Assembly: GCA_947095585.1 (NCBI GenBank) | Contig: OX352765.1 | Span: forward strand, 62,973,725 to 63,037,724 | Reading direction: 5' to 3' | Source: Nephrocerus scutellatus | Taxonomy: Eukaryota > Arthropoda > Insecta > Diptera > Pipunculidae | DNA: 64,000 bases | Part shown: positions 20,940-31,385 of the stretch, piece by piece | Layout of the letters: each line of letters opens with the position of its first letter | Numbering within the stretch: position 1 is the first letter of the stretch | The notes under the pieces: generated by a model | Seen by the model: only the letters and a program-made list of their open reading frames with translations | The model's database searches: none | Told to the model about the DNA's origin: nothing | Made by a program: the position numbers and the translations under genes

Positions 20940-23075
20940 ACTATTATTTCTGAGGACAACCTTGATCTAGCAGGACCATCAAAACTCCGTCTGACGGCCA
21001 TAATTAGAGATGGTATTTTATATTAAATGAACCAATTAGTATGTAGAAAAAAAACGTACCTTGGGATAAGTGCTTCTTTGAAATGACCAGCTCGATTTTT
21101 ACCTTTAACAACGGCTTGGCAAAAAAGGAGTGGTCAACTCAGGGATTCTTAAAATCTAAGTCTGTGTCACTTAACCCAGTGGGTGGTTAAGAAAAAAAAC
21201 GTTTATGTCAGTTTTCTACCCGGGTATCGTAACCGCAGGACTACTGTGAGTGGAAAACGAGTTATCAACACTCGGAGTAAAAAGGTACATTTACCTTTGA
21301 TGGCAAGGTCTGAAACTGTCTTAAAAAATTATAAAAATAAAAAAGATACATCAGTAATAACGGTAGCTACTATCTAGCATCCGTTTAGATAAGCTACTCG
21401 TCTTGACCCGGTCAAGGGTATCAATCAAGAAATCAATGATATCTTTCCTAAACACGGGACGAATTCATATATTTGATCTCGTTCAAAATCAATCCAAACC
21501 CCTTCCTTCCTTCAAGGAATTCAAGGCAATCACAAAAATATGAAAAGAATTTTATGTAATATAGTGTATTCATGAATCAAGTTATATAAAAAAAATTTAA
21601 CGATGATATCAAAAAAAATTTATCTAAGGGAAATCTCAGTTGGGCGTCTCTCGTCTCTCTCTCTCTTCTTCCGGTGTATGGTTCAAAAAAATTAAAGGGT
21701 GGAACTCGGGCTGTTCTCCTTGCTTGACGCCTCCGGGTACGAGTAAAAGCTGACTGATGACACTAAATCCGCATCTAAACCAAAATAAGTTAGGTTAATG
21801 AATTCACTAACAATCCATATTTAACTACCTGGAGACAGCGTGCCGGAAATCAGAATACGCGATAGTCATCAAAGCCATCAAAACAAGTTGGACATTATCA
21901 AAAAAAATCGAATGGTCAATATTCTATTACCTAGACTTGCGACAACTGGTCCTTTATCTCATCTCATTCACGTAGTATCACTATTTATTTAAATGATTTT
22001 GTTAATTCCAGGCTGTATGCCTTTCTCAAAACAGAGGATACATTAAATGTTAAGCACTATAGCTTCATTAAAACTGTAAGGTGACCGGTCAGGTAATCAG
22101 CCGATGCTAAAGAAATCCTGCAATTCCAAATCAATCCTAAACAGCTTATCGAACGAACGGTAAAAAAAAATAAAAAAACAAATTCCCTGATTCAGCGTAA
22201 GTTAACTAGTGAGAGAAGAAATCTTCCAAAAGATAAAAAAAAATCCAACGAGAATCATCGGTCAAGTTTCCGGCAGACAAACACCAGAACACCTGCGTTT
22301 CCGGATGTCTCTTAGAGAAAGGAATCTAAAGGAAGAAGTAATCTATTTCATTTCATTGATCTGTCGAGTATTAGTCTGGTCAGGTATTCAGCCCTCGAAA
22401 GCACAAAAAAATTCCTGCAATTCCAGGCCAACCTAACAGATCAACAAATAAACCAAATTCCAATCAAGTGTGATCTACCACATAGCAAGGCAGATCTTCC
22501 AAAAGTTATACAAGTCCTCGGTCAAGTTTCCGTCAGAGAAACACCAGAATACCTGTGTTTCCGAATGATCTTGTTCGCCTTTTACACGGGACGAAAGGAT
22601 AATGTCTTAAAGACACTGCTTTTAATTAATCTAACAGCACAAAAGAATTGAAATTTGAAAGGGAGATTTTCACAACCATAACCATGTGGAACCCATTTTA
22701 TGTAATGGAGTGGCATTCGCGCCAACTTGGCTAAACAAGAAAATTAAGCGAGCGAATAAATAAAAATTTAAAGATGAAATTGTGGACGTCTCGACTACAA
22801 ATAATCCAACTGTTCTTTGGTCAGGCCGTCTGCTTACAGCAAACGTCTGTCATTTCACCAGAAAGTCAGATTATCCTGAACAGCCGACTGAAGTCCTGGT
22901 AAAAGGGAAAATAAACTTGATGCGGAACGTTCTCAATAAAACTTGTAACTTCGGTCAGGAATTCAGCTAAAAGCCCCAAATTACCTGCCATTCCGAATGA
23001 AACTGACTAACTGCCCGCGCTCAGTTGCAAAATGAAGTCATAAAGACTAATGTATATTAAGCGTTAAGCGTTAAG
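20940..23075 (-). other. Long leader of the giant Ty3 element
   Basis: About 2.1 kb between the PBS and gag without convincing coding sequence. It includes degenerate direct repeats: GGTCAGGTAATCAGC-like blocks near 22090, 22380 and 22955, and GGTCAAGTTTCCGGCAGAC-like blocks at 22258 and 22510 each followed by AACACCAGAA. These give a period of about 250-290 bp. Short frames at 21183, 22209 and 22782 look incidental. Confidence 0.6.
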
Positions 23076-23089
23076 CACGTTGGGCGCCA
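23076..23089 (-). promoter_or_regulatory. tRNA-Lys-type primer-binding site
   Basis: In the sense direction TGGCGCCCAACGTG starts five bases after the 5' LTR end. This is the classical tRNA-Lys(1,2) PBS and fixes the element's orientation and LTR boundary. Confidence 0.85.
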
Positions 23090-24286
23090 TTTTATGTAAT
23101 GAAGCGTGTGTCGTGTCAATCTCAATCAGTTAGATCAAAGTTTTAACTTTTGATTTGACTTGGAACCAGAGGTTTCCGAATGATTCGTCGGAGTGGATCT
23201 GGTGTCCTGCGGTGAATGGAACGGTGCGGTGTGCATGTCTTGCCACATTGCTCAGGCCTAGCTCGCCGAAATGGATGGGTTCTAGCACGTCCATTAACCC
23301 GCTAACTTCACCATAAAAAATAATACGTGCACATAAGGGAAGGAGAAATATGAAAGACGAGAGGTAAGGAGAGAGAGTCGACAGAGAGAGAGAGGATGCC
23401 GCCAATATTTCTAAACAGAAATCATTAGAGACGCCTTTTTAATGTCCTTTTTTTTGTAAATTAAATACAGAAGGTTTCCTTTTTTTCCTTTAATTTTATT
23501 TCAAACTTAGTTCTTAATCATTTCAGCTAAAACAACATTATCAATAAATTAGGTAAGTATTTAAAACAAATTAATCAAGATTTAATAAAAACCATACTAT
23601 GGGTTTATTCTCTCATATCATTACTTATAGGATGAGTATCGAAAGGTATAAAGTATCAACAGGTATGTAGTATCAAAAGGTAGTAAGTATCAAAAAGTAG
23701 TAAGTATCAAAAAGTAGTAAGTATCAAAAAGTAGTAAGTATCAAAAGGTATGAATCATTAACAATAATTATTAAGTGTACAATTATAAATCTAAGTATTA
23801 AAGTATATTTATTGAATGAGAAAAAAAAGATATGATAACAGGTAAGTATTTCAAACCAACAAATTAATCAAGATTACTTTTTAAAAGAAACTGTGGGTTT
23901 GTTCCCCTCTAACATTTCTTAAAGGGTGAGTATCCAGAGTCATAAAGTATCAAAAGGTATTAAGTATCAAAAGGTATGAATCATTAAAAATAATTATTAC
24001 TAAGCAAACAATTATAAATATATAGGCATACAACGTAGGACTATTGAAACAATATTTGTTGCAAAATTCAAGATTCCTCGATTTATGTTTAGATTGCCTA
24101 GCTACAATTACGGATATAATAACTAGATATAGGACACTATATAATAAAAGAAATGATTCCGGTGAAGGGATATAACGATTTTCGAAACACGAGCCAGCAC
24201 CGGCTCAATAAACAAATCCAAAAACAAATTTACAAAAAAAATTAGGATTAATTAATTACCTGTTATTTTCTTGCAGTCAGGAATAA

Positions 24287-24610
24287 TTATCGTCGGCAGC
24301 GCTGTCGATTCCAAATTCCTATAGCTGCTGAAACAAACTCTTGATTAAAGGGAAAAATTAAAAGGTATATTATCAAACGCGCGGATCGCAACTTCCGTTC
24401 ACCGTCATAAGTTAAGAACTGAGACTGGGATATTTCGACCAAATAAAAAAAAAGACTACGAAGAGATTGTTGCGGAAAAATCATAGGATCCTGATACAGA
24501 TGAGATGTCTTCGGGTCCTTCCCCAGGCAAGTAATAAGCGCGTTCTTTGGACAAGCTCTCCTTTCCTCAAGCAACTTCCACCCAGATTTCATAGGTGTGT
24601 TCAACAACAA
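24287..24610 (-). other. 107-codon open frame in the 5' LTR
   Basis: Begins MLLNTPMKSGWKLLEERRA, with LGKDPKTSHLYQDPMIFPQ in the middle and a basic, aromatic C-terminus. The matching stretch of the other LTR (6017-6220) keeps 67 codons open with a few changes, then stops. No family recognised. It is in the sense direction of the element. Confidence 0.3.
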
Positions 24611-25823
24611 AAGGTCTCGTTTTTTATTTTCTTACAATATTATCCGCACCACTTTGCGGACCCTTAGGTAATGTATCGTAGGGTCTGCCATTGTTCTTTG
24701 CAGGACTTAAAGGTAGGACGCCATCTTCTTTTTCGAAGGGACGCCACTTATATGTGAACGCGCACTAGATGCTATGTCCAAAGACTAAACGAGGTAAAAG
24801 AAATCGCGAAAAATTCCTGCAGAATTTAGGTTGAAATTAACCAATTTTTCCCACAGTAAAATGGCTTTCTTTTTCACTTGGGAATTCTTTCACACATTAG
24901 AACTCATTTTATAACTTTTCAGGCTTTAAAGGTTGGACGCCATCTTCTTTTTCGAAGGGAGGCCACTTATAATTGAACACCCACGCGGTCTTATGTCCAA
25001 AGACGAAACGTGGTAATAGAATTCGCGAATGATTATTTCGGCAGAATTTAGGTTGAAATTAACCAATTTTTCCCACAGTAAAATGGCTTTCTTTTTCATT
25101 TGTGAATTCTTTCACACACTATAATTCATTTCTAACTTTTCAGGCTTTAAAGGTGGGATGCCATCTTCTTTTTTCGAAGGGACGCCACTTATAATTGAAC
25201 CCGCACGCGGTATTACGTCCAATTAAAAATCTGTCACTCTTATTCGCAAGTAAAAAAAAAATAGTGATAAAAAAAATTTTGCGTTTCTACTTATCACGAT
25301 TTCCGACGACAATTAATTCTTTCAAACGGGTTGCTAGACAAAAGAAAAAAAAACTTTGGTGCAAACTTTGTTGACTGCCTCAAAGGACTATCCGTGACCA
25401 ACTAACTAATCAATTTCTACCCACCCCAATGCCTACCAACTCACTCACCACTGCCTCTTTCCATCTAACCCGGTCTCGAAATTTTTCTCTCTAGTGGTAA
25501 TAGCGCAAGTGCAAGTAAGTTATATGCAATACACATATGAATGCCCATTAAGAGCGTATACCCATACGCTTCACGAAGGCATACAAACTCCCATTATTGG
25601 AATAGTTGATCACCAACGGAATATTTCCCGTCGGTTCACACTGAATTTTTGTATTTCGACGCAGCAAATAATGTCGTCGCATTATTTTTTCTGACCAGGC
25701 GTGTAGTGTTGATAGAACCCCCCCTCTCTTTCTTCCCAAGCAAACCAGCACAAGTGCCCTATATGATGCACAGCGGCAATACGCCGTCAACCAGCAAGTG
25801 CTGGGCAACAGCAAAAATAAAAA

Positions 25824-26309
25824 AACAACCCATAAAAATTAAAATTTTTCTTGTAAATTCTCTAATCGGGGATACACACACACACACTGCGTGCTCGTTT
25901 TGTGGCAAAATCATTTACCAAATGACGCAGCGGCAGCGAACAGCGCTGCTCTCAAAGCACAGAGCTCAGACTTTGCCGTGATCTGATACGATATAGCGAT
26001 ATTTAAAAATTGTATATTGGGGTCCCCAAGGGGCCGATCACTCCAAATTTTTACAAAAAGTGTTTTCCATCGAAGACACACATGTGTACAAAATTTAAAG
26101 AAAATCGGGTAAATTTTGTAAAATATTTGTATGGGAGCCCCCCGACCCCGCGGCCCGAGGGGCCTCAAATTTTAATAGAAAGTGTTGTCTTGGGAGATAT
26201 ACATGTGTGCAAATTTCAATTAAATCGGGCTGTAGGAATTGGGTTAAAAATTGATCACAAGATTTGGCCAGCCAGCCAGCCACGGGCAAGTGAAGTTAAT
26301 ATAGAGAAT
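25824..26309. mobile_element. Short dispersed element (GCCAGCCAGCC family), copy 1
   Basis: Inserted in one LTR but not the other: the empty site at about 16240-16252 reads CAGCAAAAATTAAAAAAGAG. The copy runs from CAACCCATAAAAATTAAAAT to TTAATATAGAGAATT. Near the ends are inverse AAATTCTCTA and TAGAGAATT. Inside are (AC)n, GGGAGCCCCCCGACC, two units of AAATTTTTACAAAAAGTGTT-type sequence and GCCAGCCAGCCAGCCACGGG. Relatives lie at 48560, 52050, 55095 and 56836. Confidence 0.7.
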
Positions 26310-26521
26310 TTAAAAAGAGAGTTCTGTCGGCTGCAGTGAAGCGAATGATTGAGTGTGAGTGAGCACTGACCAACACGCGTTGGGGATGGCGCATTGTATT
26401 AATGGGTAATGGGTGTTTATTTAAAAAAATTCTTGCGGTCGCCACCACAAACGCCTCGTTTATCACATTCACCATATCCAAATGTCCAAGATTTTCGCTC
26501 ATAATTCTCCGAGCAGCTAAC

Positions 26522-26548
26522 TTAACCTGAAAAGAAGTATATATTTGA

Positions 26549-26592
<44 letters not shown>

Positions 26593-27479
26593 TTGGACTC
26601 ACTTTTGAAAAAACTTGCTCAATGGGATTAAGCATCGGCGAATATGGTGACAGAAAAATTTGTTTAACGGAACTTGAATCCGCAATATCCTTGATTAATG
26701 CAGTTTTGCGAATGGCTGCATTGTCCATGATAAGCCACACTTCCTCTAAACCTTGGATACCTATTTTTACTAATAGTTCCCGCAGAAACGATCCAAATTT
26801 TGCACTATTGCAGTTTGAGTTTGCAATTACGTTGTGATATACCACACCTGATACACTTATAGCGGCAATTAATGTTATGTTCCTTCCACGTACTGTAGGA
26901 ACAACCACGTTTGCACTTGAACCAATACGTGACCTAGCACGTGTCCTCCTGATATGCAAATTAAAACCGCTTTCATCAATAAAAAATATTTTGCTCCGAT
27001 TTTCTGGGAATTTTGCGTAAAATGTAGAGCATAATCTCTTCTTAAATCTATAGTTCTTGAGTCATTTAATTTGACAAACTCAATTGACGCTTTTTTAAAG
27101 TAATTTTGAGCTTACTTAAACAACTAGCCACCGTTTGAATGCTTAAACTTAAATGTAAATGCTCGAACAATCTTCCCTTTATTATTTTAAGTGGGACGCA
27201 TGGGTTTTGTTCCACTGCACCTTCGACAAATGTCAATACGTTCTGAGTCACCTTTTCTTTTCGTTTGTCGCCCCTTTTTTAACGATTATTTCGTCATCGG
27301 CCCGTTGAAATTTATATATTTGCATTATATATTTGCAATTAAGGCTGATTTACATATGGTTTTGCCTTCTTCATATTGCTGTATGAAGATTTCCTTCTGC
27401 TGGCGAGAAATTTTTGAATAGGTGGTTCGTCTACGAACCGTATAATCTTCAACTTCACTTGTCGTGAAGATTCACTCAT
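26522..27479 (-). pseudogene. DD34E (Tc1/IS630-like) transposase
   Basis: The ATG at 27477-27479 starts MSESSRQVKLKIIRF. Broken frames then carry HTH-like segments (IQQYEEGKTICKSALI; LKIIKGRLFEHLHLSLSIQTV). IFFIDESGFNLHIRRTRARS follows with the first aspartate, then VWLIMDNAAIRKT with the second and SPYSPMLNPIEQVFSK with the glutamate. There are 34 residues between the second aspartate and the glutamate. Just after EQVFSK a GTGAGT...TTTTCAG intron seems to interrupt the gene (26530-26605), and coding resumes in VKLAARRIMSENLGHLDM. The extreme C-terminus is cut by the Ty3 insertion. Several frameshifts and stops occur before the catalytic part. Confidence 0.8.
26530..26605 (-). other. Candidate intron in the transposase, mostly (TA)n
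   Basis: In the sense direction GTGAGTCC is followed by about 45 bases of alternating TA and a TTCTTTTCAG acceptor. Splicing would join FSK to VKLAARR in an open frame. Confidence 0.55.
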
Positions 27480-28228
27480 TTTATATAATTATTTAAATCA
27501 AAATATTAATATTAATATTATTATGTTCAAAACAAAATGACAGTCGAACTTAGAAACCGATAAATTAAATGTGTGAGCTAAGTTAGTTGACATCAGCACA
27601 ACGAAGACAACCCGAACTATTATATAAATTATTATTTTCATCGCTCAATATAAAAAAAAAGCTCACGTGTGCAATGATCAATTAAATATATATATATGAT
27701 AAGTATATATATATATATATTTGGCGTATGCCAAAAAGCCAATAAGACGATCAAAATAACTCATTTAGAATTATATATAAGCGAAAATGTTAGACATTTG
27801 GATTGTCACTATATATATATATATATATATATATTAATACCACCCGTTACAGTCATTATAATTCGTAACTGCCGGAAGCAGTTATTTTTCCTACCTTTCT
27901 TCATTTATACCTATAAGCGGGGCGTTACAAACATTAACTCAAAACAACTGCAACAATAATATATATATATAACAACACAAATATGCTAATGAAATTGCCA
28001 CAAGCAGTTTACCTTGACAGGAAGCCTTTCCATTAAAAAAAAATTTTTTTTAGTTTCTTTTGAATTTGAAAAAGTTTCATATGAATTTGAAAAAGTTTTA
28101 ATTGTTGAAATAAAAGTTTAATTTGAATTTGAAAATGTTTTGTTTGGTTTGGAAAAAGTTTTATTTGTTTTGGAAAAGGTTTCGTTTGCATTGAACTTTA
28201 AATAGTTTAATTTGAAATTGAAATCCTA
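27480..28228. repeat. Right end and terminal inverted repeat of the DD34E element
   Basis: Upstream of the transposase start lies about 460 bp of AT-rich sequence with (TA)n tracts (27687-27720, 27811-27834), then the TIR proper (about 27940-28228), the inverse of 4426-4712. TIR-like sequence also occurs at 27770-27810 (AGCGAAAATGTTAGACATTT), which inversely matches 26478-26500, so the full inverted repeat may have been about 400 bp, now broken up by microsatellite growth. Confidence 0.7.
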
Positions 28229-28318
28229 TACACCCTAAGGCAGGTGATGGAAAAATGTCTAGAGTTTCAAAACTCACTACACCATCTTTTTATAGACTTT
28301 AAAGCCGCCTATGATATA
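28229..28318 (+). pseudogene. RTE LINE reverse transcriptase, short middle piece
   Basis: Reads TLRQVMEKCLEFQNSLHHLF and then IDFKAAYD in frame with the piece ending at 4425. FIDFKAAYD is the RT block with the first catalytic aspartate. It is cut at 28318 by the second DD34E-family insertion. Confidence 0.85.
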
Positions 28319-29140
28319 GGATTACAATTTCAAATTAAACCATTTAAAGATCAATGCAAACTTTTTCCAAACCAAACGAAACTTTTTCAAATCCATATAA
28401 AGCTTTTTCAAAATTAAAAGAAACTTTTTCAAAATCAAAAGAAACTAATTTTTTTTTCAATTGAGGGGCTGCCTGTTAACTGCTTGTGGTAATTTCATAG
28501 CACATTTTGTTGGAATTGTTGCAGTCGTATTTTACGAAACTCAATAACTGTAACTGGTGCTAGTGAGAATCCAAATGTCTAACATTTTCGCTCATAATTC
28601 TAAATGAATTATAATTTTGATCGGTCTAGTGGCTTTTTGACATATTTATCGGTTTCTAAGTTCTACTGTCATTTTGTTGCGACCATCATAGGCACAATTA
28701 TTTTTAAAACACCAAAAGACTTAAAAGTCGTCGTTGAACTTTCGTACATTTTTTCTTGCCGTACATTTTCTATATACTTTTCTTTTATACTTGCCGTTAA
28801 CATTGATATTTTCACTTAGATTCAAAATGCTCGGAGAATTATAAGCGAAAATGTTATATAGACATTTGGATATGGTAAATGTGATAAACGAGGCGTTACA
28901 AACAGTAACTTAAAACGACTGCAACAATTACAACACAAATATGCTAATGAAATTGCAATTGACATTGAAAAAAAATTTTTGATTTTGAAAAAGTTTCTTT
29001 TAATTTTGAAAAAGCTTCATATGGATTTGAAAAAGTTTCGTTTGGTTTGGAAAAAGTTTTATTTGTTTTTGAAAAGGTTTCGTTTGCTTTTGAAAAAGTT
29101 TGCATTGAACTTTAAATGGTTTAATTTGAAATTGAAATCC
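28319..29140. mobile_element. Non-autonomous DD34E-family element, long TIRs
   Basis: Ends GGATTACAATTTC and GAAATTGAAATCC, flanked by ATA (or TA). About 822 bp. The TIRs hold the same AAACTTTTTCAAA short repeats as the autonomous element. Subterminal AATGTCTAACATTTTCGCTC (left) and its inverse near 28850 mark the TIR-internal border. The core (28610-28820) has no transposase. It is inserted between the codons for AAYD and ARVELYKAM of the RTE reverse transcriptase. Confidence 0.85.
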
Positions 29141-29990
29141 ATAGCCAGAGTAGAACTTTATAAAGCCATGAAAGAATTCGGCATCCAAATTAAACTTTTA
29201 CGACTATGTAGGTTGACCATGACCAATGTTATAAGCCAAGTAAAAATATCCGGATCACTATCAAGCCCATTTAACATCTATAACGGGCTCCGACAAGGGG
29301 ATGGACTGGCCTGCGTCCTCTTCAACCTGGCGTTGTAGAAAGTGATCCGAGACTCTGACGTAACGGCGAGAGGAACAATCCTCTGTAAGGCCATTCAGAT
29401 ACTGGCTTAGGCAGACGATATTGAAATCGTTGGTAGAAACCGAAGAGCTGTACAGGAAGCTTTCATTCAGATAGAGCAGGCAGATATAGTCTGTCAAAAC
29501 TCTTCAAATCCAGGAACTTAACCATAGCATCCAAGCTGCTGATATATAAGACAATGGTCATACCAATACTTACATATGGATCCGAGACTTGGGTGCTTAG
29601 CAAAAAACATTCTGACCTCTTAGCCGCGTTCGAGAGAAAAGTCTTACGGATAATTGTTGGCCCCGTCTGTGAGGAAGGACGATTCCGGAGACTGTATAAT
29701 GATGAGATCTATGAGCGTTACCGCGATGTCGACATCGTGAAGAAAATTTAGCTCGCATGAGCGAAGAGGATCCTGCTCGGAAAGTCCTTTGCGGTAGGAT
29801 TTATGGAACACGACAGCGAGGCCGGCCAAGCCTACGCTGGAAGGATGGCGTAGACCAGAGACGCCCAGAGTTTAGGGATGCCAAACTGGATGACATCGGC
29901 TCGAAATCGGGACCGGTGGAGAGACTTTTTGCTGGAGGCTAGGCCCGGACCCCGGTTGTAGAGCCAAATATGATGATGATGACATAACAC
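29141..29990 (+). pseudogene. RTE LINE, RT C-terminal part and 3' end
   Basis: Continues ARVELYKAMKEFGIQIKL, then MTNVISQVKISG, GLRQGDGLACVLFNLAL and a TAG. ILA-stop-ADDIEIVGR follows, with the tyrosine of the YADD loop replaced by a stop. After frame changes come IPILTYGSETWVLSKKH and KVLRIIVGP, then the RQRGRPSLRWKDGV block typical of RTE C-termini. The copy ends in ATGATGATGATGACAT, a short trinucleotide-like tail expected of RTE 3' ends. Several stops and a deletion near 29500 are present. Confidence 0.85.
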
Positions 29991-30590
29991 AAACTCTTGT
30001 AAATTAATGTAAGTTCATATTTGTAGTATGTTATTGTTCTCTATAAACAGAAAGGTAGTGCGAATATCTTAATTTGCCATACCATTATATTGTAAATGCA
30101 TTCTGCAGATGGTATATAAGGTACGCAGCAAGCCTACACAACAGTTTATCGAACGAATGCATTTGAGATTGATGCGCGTGGAGTCGCCCGCACTATCGCT
30201 TCCGTTAAAAATTAAAGGTAAGTCTGAAAAATGCGAAACATAATTTACATAACGCTTTTAATGATAACATGAACAAAATACTATGGTTTTAGTTGTTCTC
30301 AAAATGAATCATTGAATCAAAAGGTTTGGAAGGTTTGTATTTATGACGCATATTGATTTTTTTATTGCAGTTGGTTTTCGGTGTTTTTATGGTCAGATTT
30401 TTCTGGCGAAGATTATCAAAAATCCTACAAAAGCCAAGTATTTCTGATTACCCGGCGTTGCCCGGGTATTTATTCATCCCAATCTTCTATTAGGCAGAAG
30501 TAGAAAAAATGATGATATCTATCTATAAGGTAAAATTGCAGTTTTTATAAAAAAAATTATTTTAAAAAATATATTTTCAATTACATTATA
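29991..30590 (+). other. Retroelement-like leader: TATA box, short intron, exon
   Basis: A TATATAAG at 30113-30120 is followed by ACGAATGCATTTGAG. A clean donor (AAAG then GTAAGT at 30218) pairs with an acceptor TTTTTTATTGCAG ending at 30370, giving a 153-bp intron. The exon GGTTTTCGGTGTTTTTATGG and part of the intron recur at 56480-56660. This looks like the 5' end of a spliced retroelement or a gene fragment. After 30450 comes GATTACCCGGCGTTGCCCGG, then AT-rich DNA with nothing recognised. Confidence 0.4.
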
Positions 30591-30591
30591 T

Positions 30592-30760
30592 AGTTATAGG
30601 TTTTTGGATTTTAACAAACTTATATTTTATTTATATGAATATTCATATATATTTTATATTTTATTTATATAAATATTAACAACTATTCTATTTGAACGAC
30701 TTATTTTTTTATTAAGGTGAGTAGGCTTCTTTACTTGGATCAAATCTTTATTTTCTGTCT
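30592..30760 (-). repeat. LTR (169 bp) of the CsRn1-like Ty3 element, 3' side
   Basis: Nearly identical to 46515-46683, from AGTTATAGGTTTTTGG to TCTTTATTTTCTGTCT. Pol of a minus-strand Ty3 element lies immediately to the right, so this is the 3' LTR. Confidence 0.75.
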
Positions 30761-30845
30761 ACGAAATCTTAACTTGACTTTGCTTGTACCAAAGGTAACC
30801 TGAAAAGAATTAAATATCTAAAACCAATCAATATGTCGTTTTTGT

Positions 30846-31276
30846 CTAGACAACGCTACCGAACTCGTTACTCAGGTTGTTTTCGTGAAGGAAATTTAAC
30901 TCGACGACCTGTTCTCGTGATAACCTCATGAAATGCATCGTCTTTGCTGGCCGACAACTGTAAAGTGCCCCCATCATCATTACCAAAACCAACTTGAACA
31001 GGCAGATCATCGCATCCATTGGATACCGAAGCATTTGATGCCTCCTCAAGATTATCATTCAAGATGAAAGCGGGTTTTAACTTATCTAGTGATATGGTAG
31101 CTTCTCTGTTTTTCAAATCGTTTTACCACCTCGAATGGTCCGTCATATGGTGGTTGAAGTGGTGTTTTCACAGCATCATTCAGAACAAAGACATGTGAGC
31201 AAGTTCCAAGCTCTTTATGAACAAAAACAGTTGTTTTGTTGTGATGATGGGTAGGTAGCGGCTGAAGCTTAGACAT
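30846..31276 (-). pseudogene. CsRn1-like Ty3 integrase C-terminus
   Basis: Two frames. 31082-31276 reads CSHVFVLNDAVKTPLQPPYDGPFEVVKRF, the C-terminal module seen in CsRn1/Kabuki-like insect Ty3 elements. 30868-31116 continues in another frame as EATISLDKLKPAF and TRTGRRVKFPSR, the usual end of pol. A frameshift lies near 31100. Confidence 0.8.
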
Positions 31277-31385
31277 TTTTTTTAAACAGGAACAAATTTT
31301 TTCATCGGAATGATCAAATCACCCGGTATCGCAATGTTTGAGCCATACACAAGTTCTGCTGAACTGGCTTGCAATTCTGGGCGAA

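Larger units (their letters stand above)
4713..26449 (-). mobile_element. Giant-LTR Ty3/Gypsy retrotransposon (Osvaldo/Ulysses-like)
   Basis: A minus-strand LTR element with a 3' LTR at 4713-16389, internal region 16390-23094 and 5' LTR at 23095-26449. LTR ends are TG...CA and the duplication is AACG. A tRNA-Lys-type primer-binding site adjoins the 5' LTR. Gag, protease, RT, RNase H and integrase follow in the Ty3 order. Removing the nested BEL (about 8.0 kb) and the short insertion in the 5' LTR leaves about 13.2 kb. LTRs of 3.4-3.7 kb are unusually long for insect Ty3 elements. The LTRs differ by several percent by eye and in repeat number. The RT lacks its catalytic region, so this copy is dead. 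Assignment to Osvaldo/Ulysses rests on integrase style, PBS type and long LTRs. Confidence 0.8.
23095..26449 (-). repeat. 5' LTR of the giant Ty3 element
   Basis: 3355 bp including a short insertion at about 25824-26309. Same block order as the other LTR: open frame 23130-23405, 17-bp repeats 23640-23750, open frame 24287-24610, three roughly 215-bp units starting near 24703, 24918 and 25139, and a pyrimidine-rich end. The difference in unit number (3 against 7) explains most of the LTR length difference. AACG follows at 26450-26453. Confidence 0.85.
4426..28228 (-). mobile_element. Long-TIR DD34E (Tc1/IS630-like) transposon, outer shell
   Basis: The ends read TAGGATTTCAATTTC at the left and GAAATTGAAATCCTA at the right, flanked by TA at 4424-4425 and 28229-28230. 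Removing the interval restores the RTE frame (DQIY then TLRQ). The terminal inverted repeats are several hundred bases long and built from short repeats of AAACTTTTTCAAATTCAAA. The transposase is on the minus strand at 26522-27479. The left TIR is interrupted at 4713 by the giant Ty3 element, whose far side resumes the same TIR at 26450. The net transposon is therefore about 2.1 kb. A non-autonomous sibling lies at 28319-29140. Confidence 0.8.

Noticed and set aside
30450..30480. GC-rich ACCCGGCGTTGCCCGGGT as a hairpin or regulatory site
   Set aside because: A short inverted motif without other evidence; probably the edge of a repeat, but no second copy is in the window.
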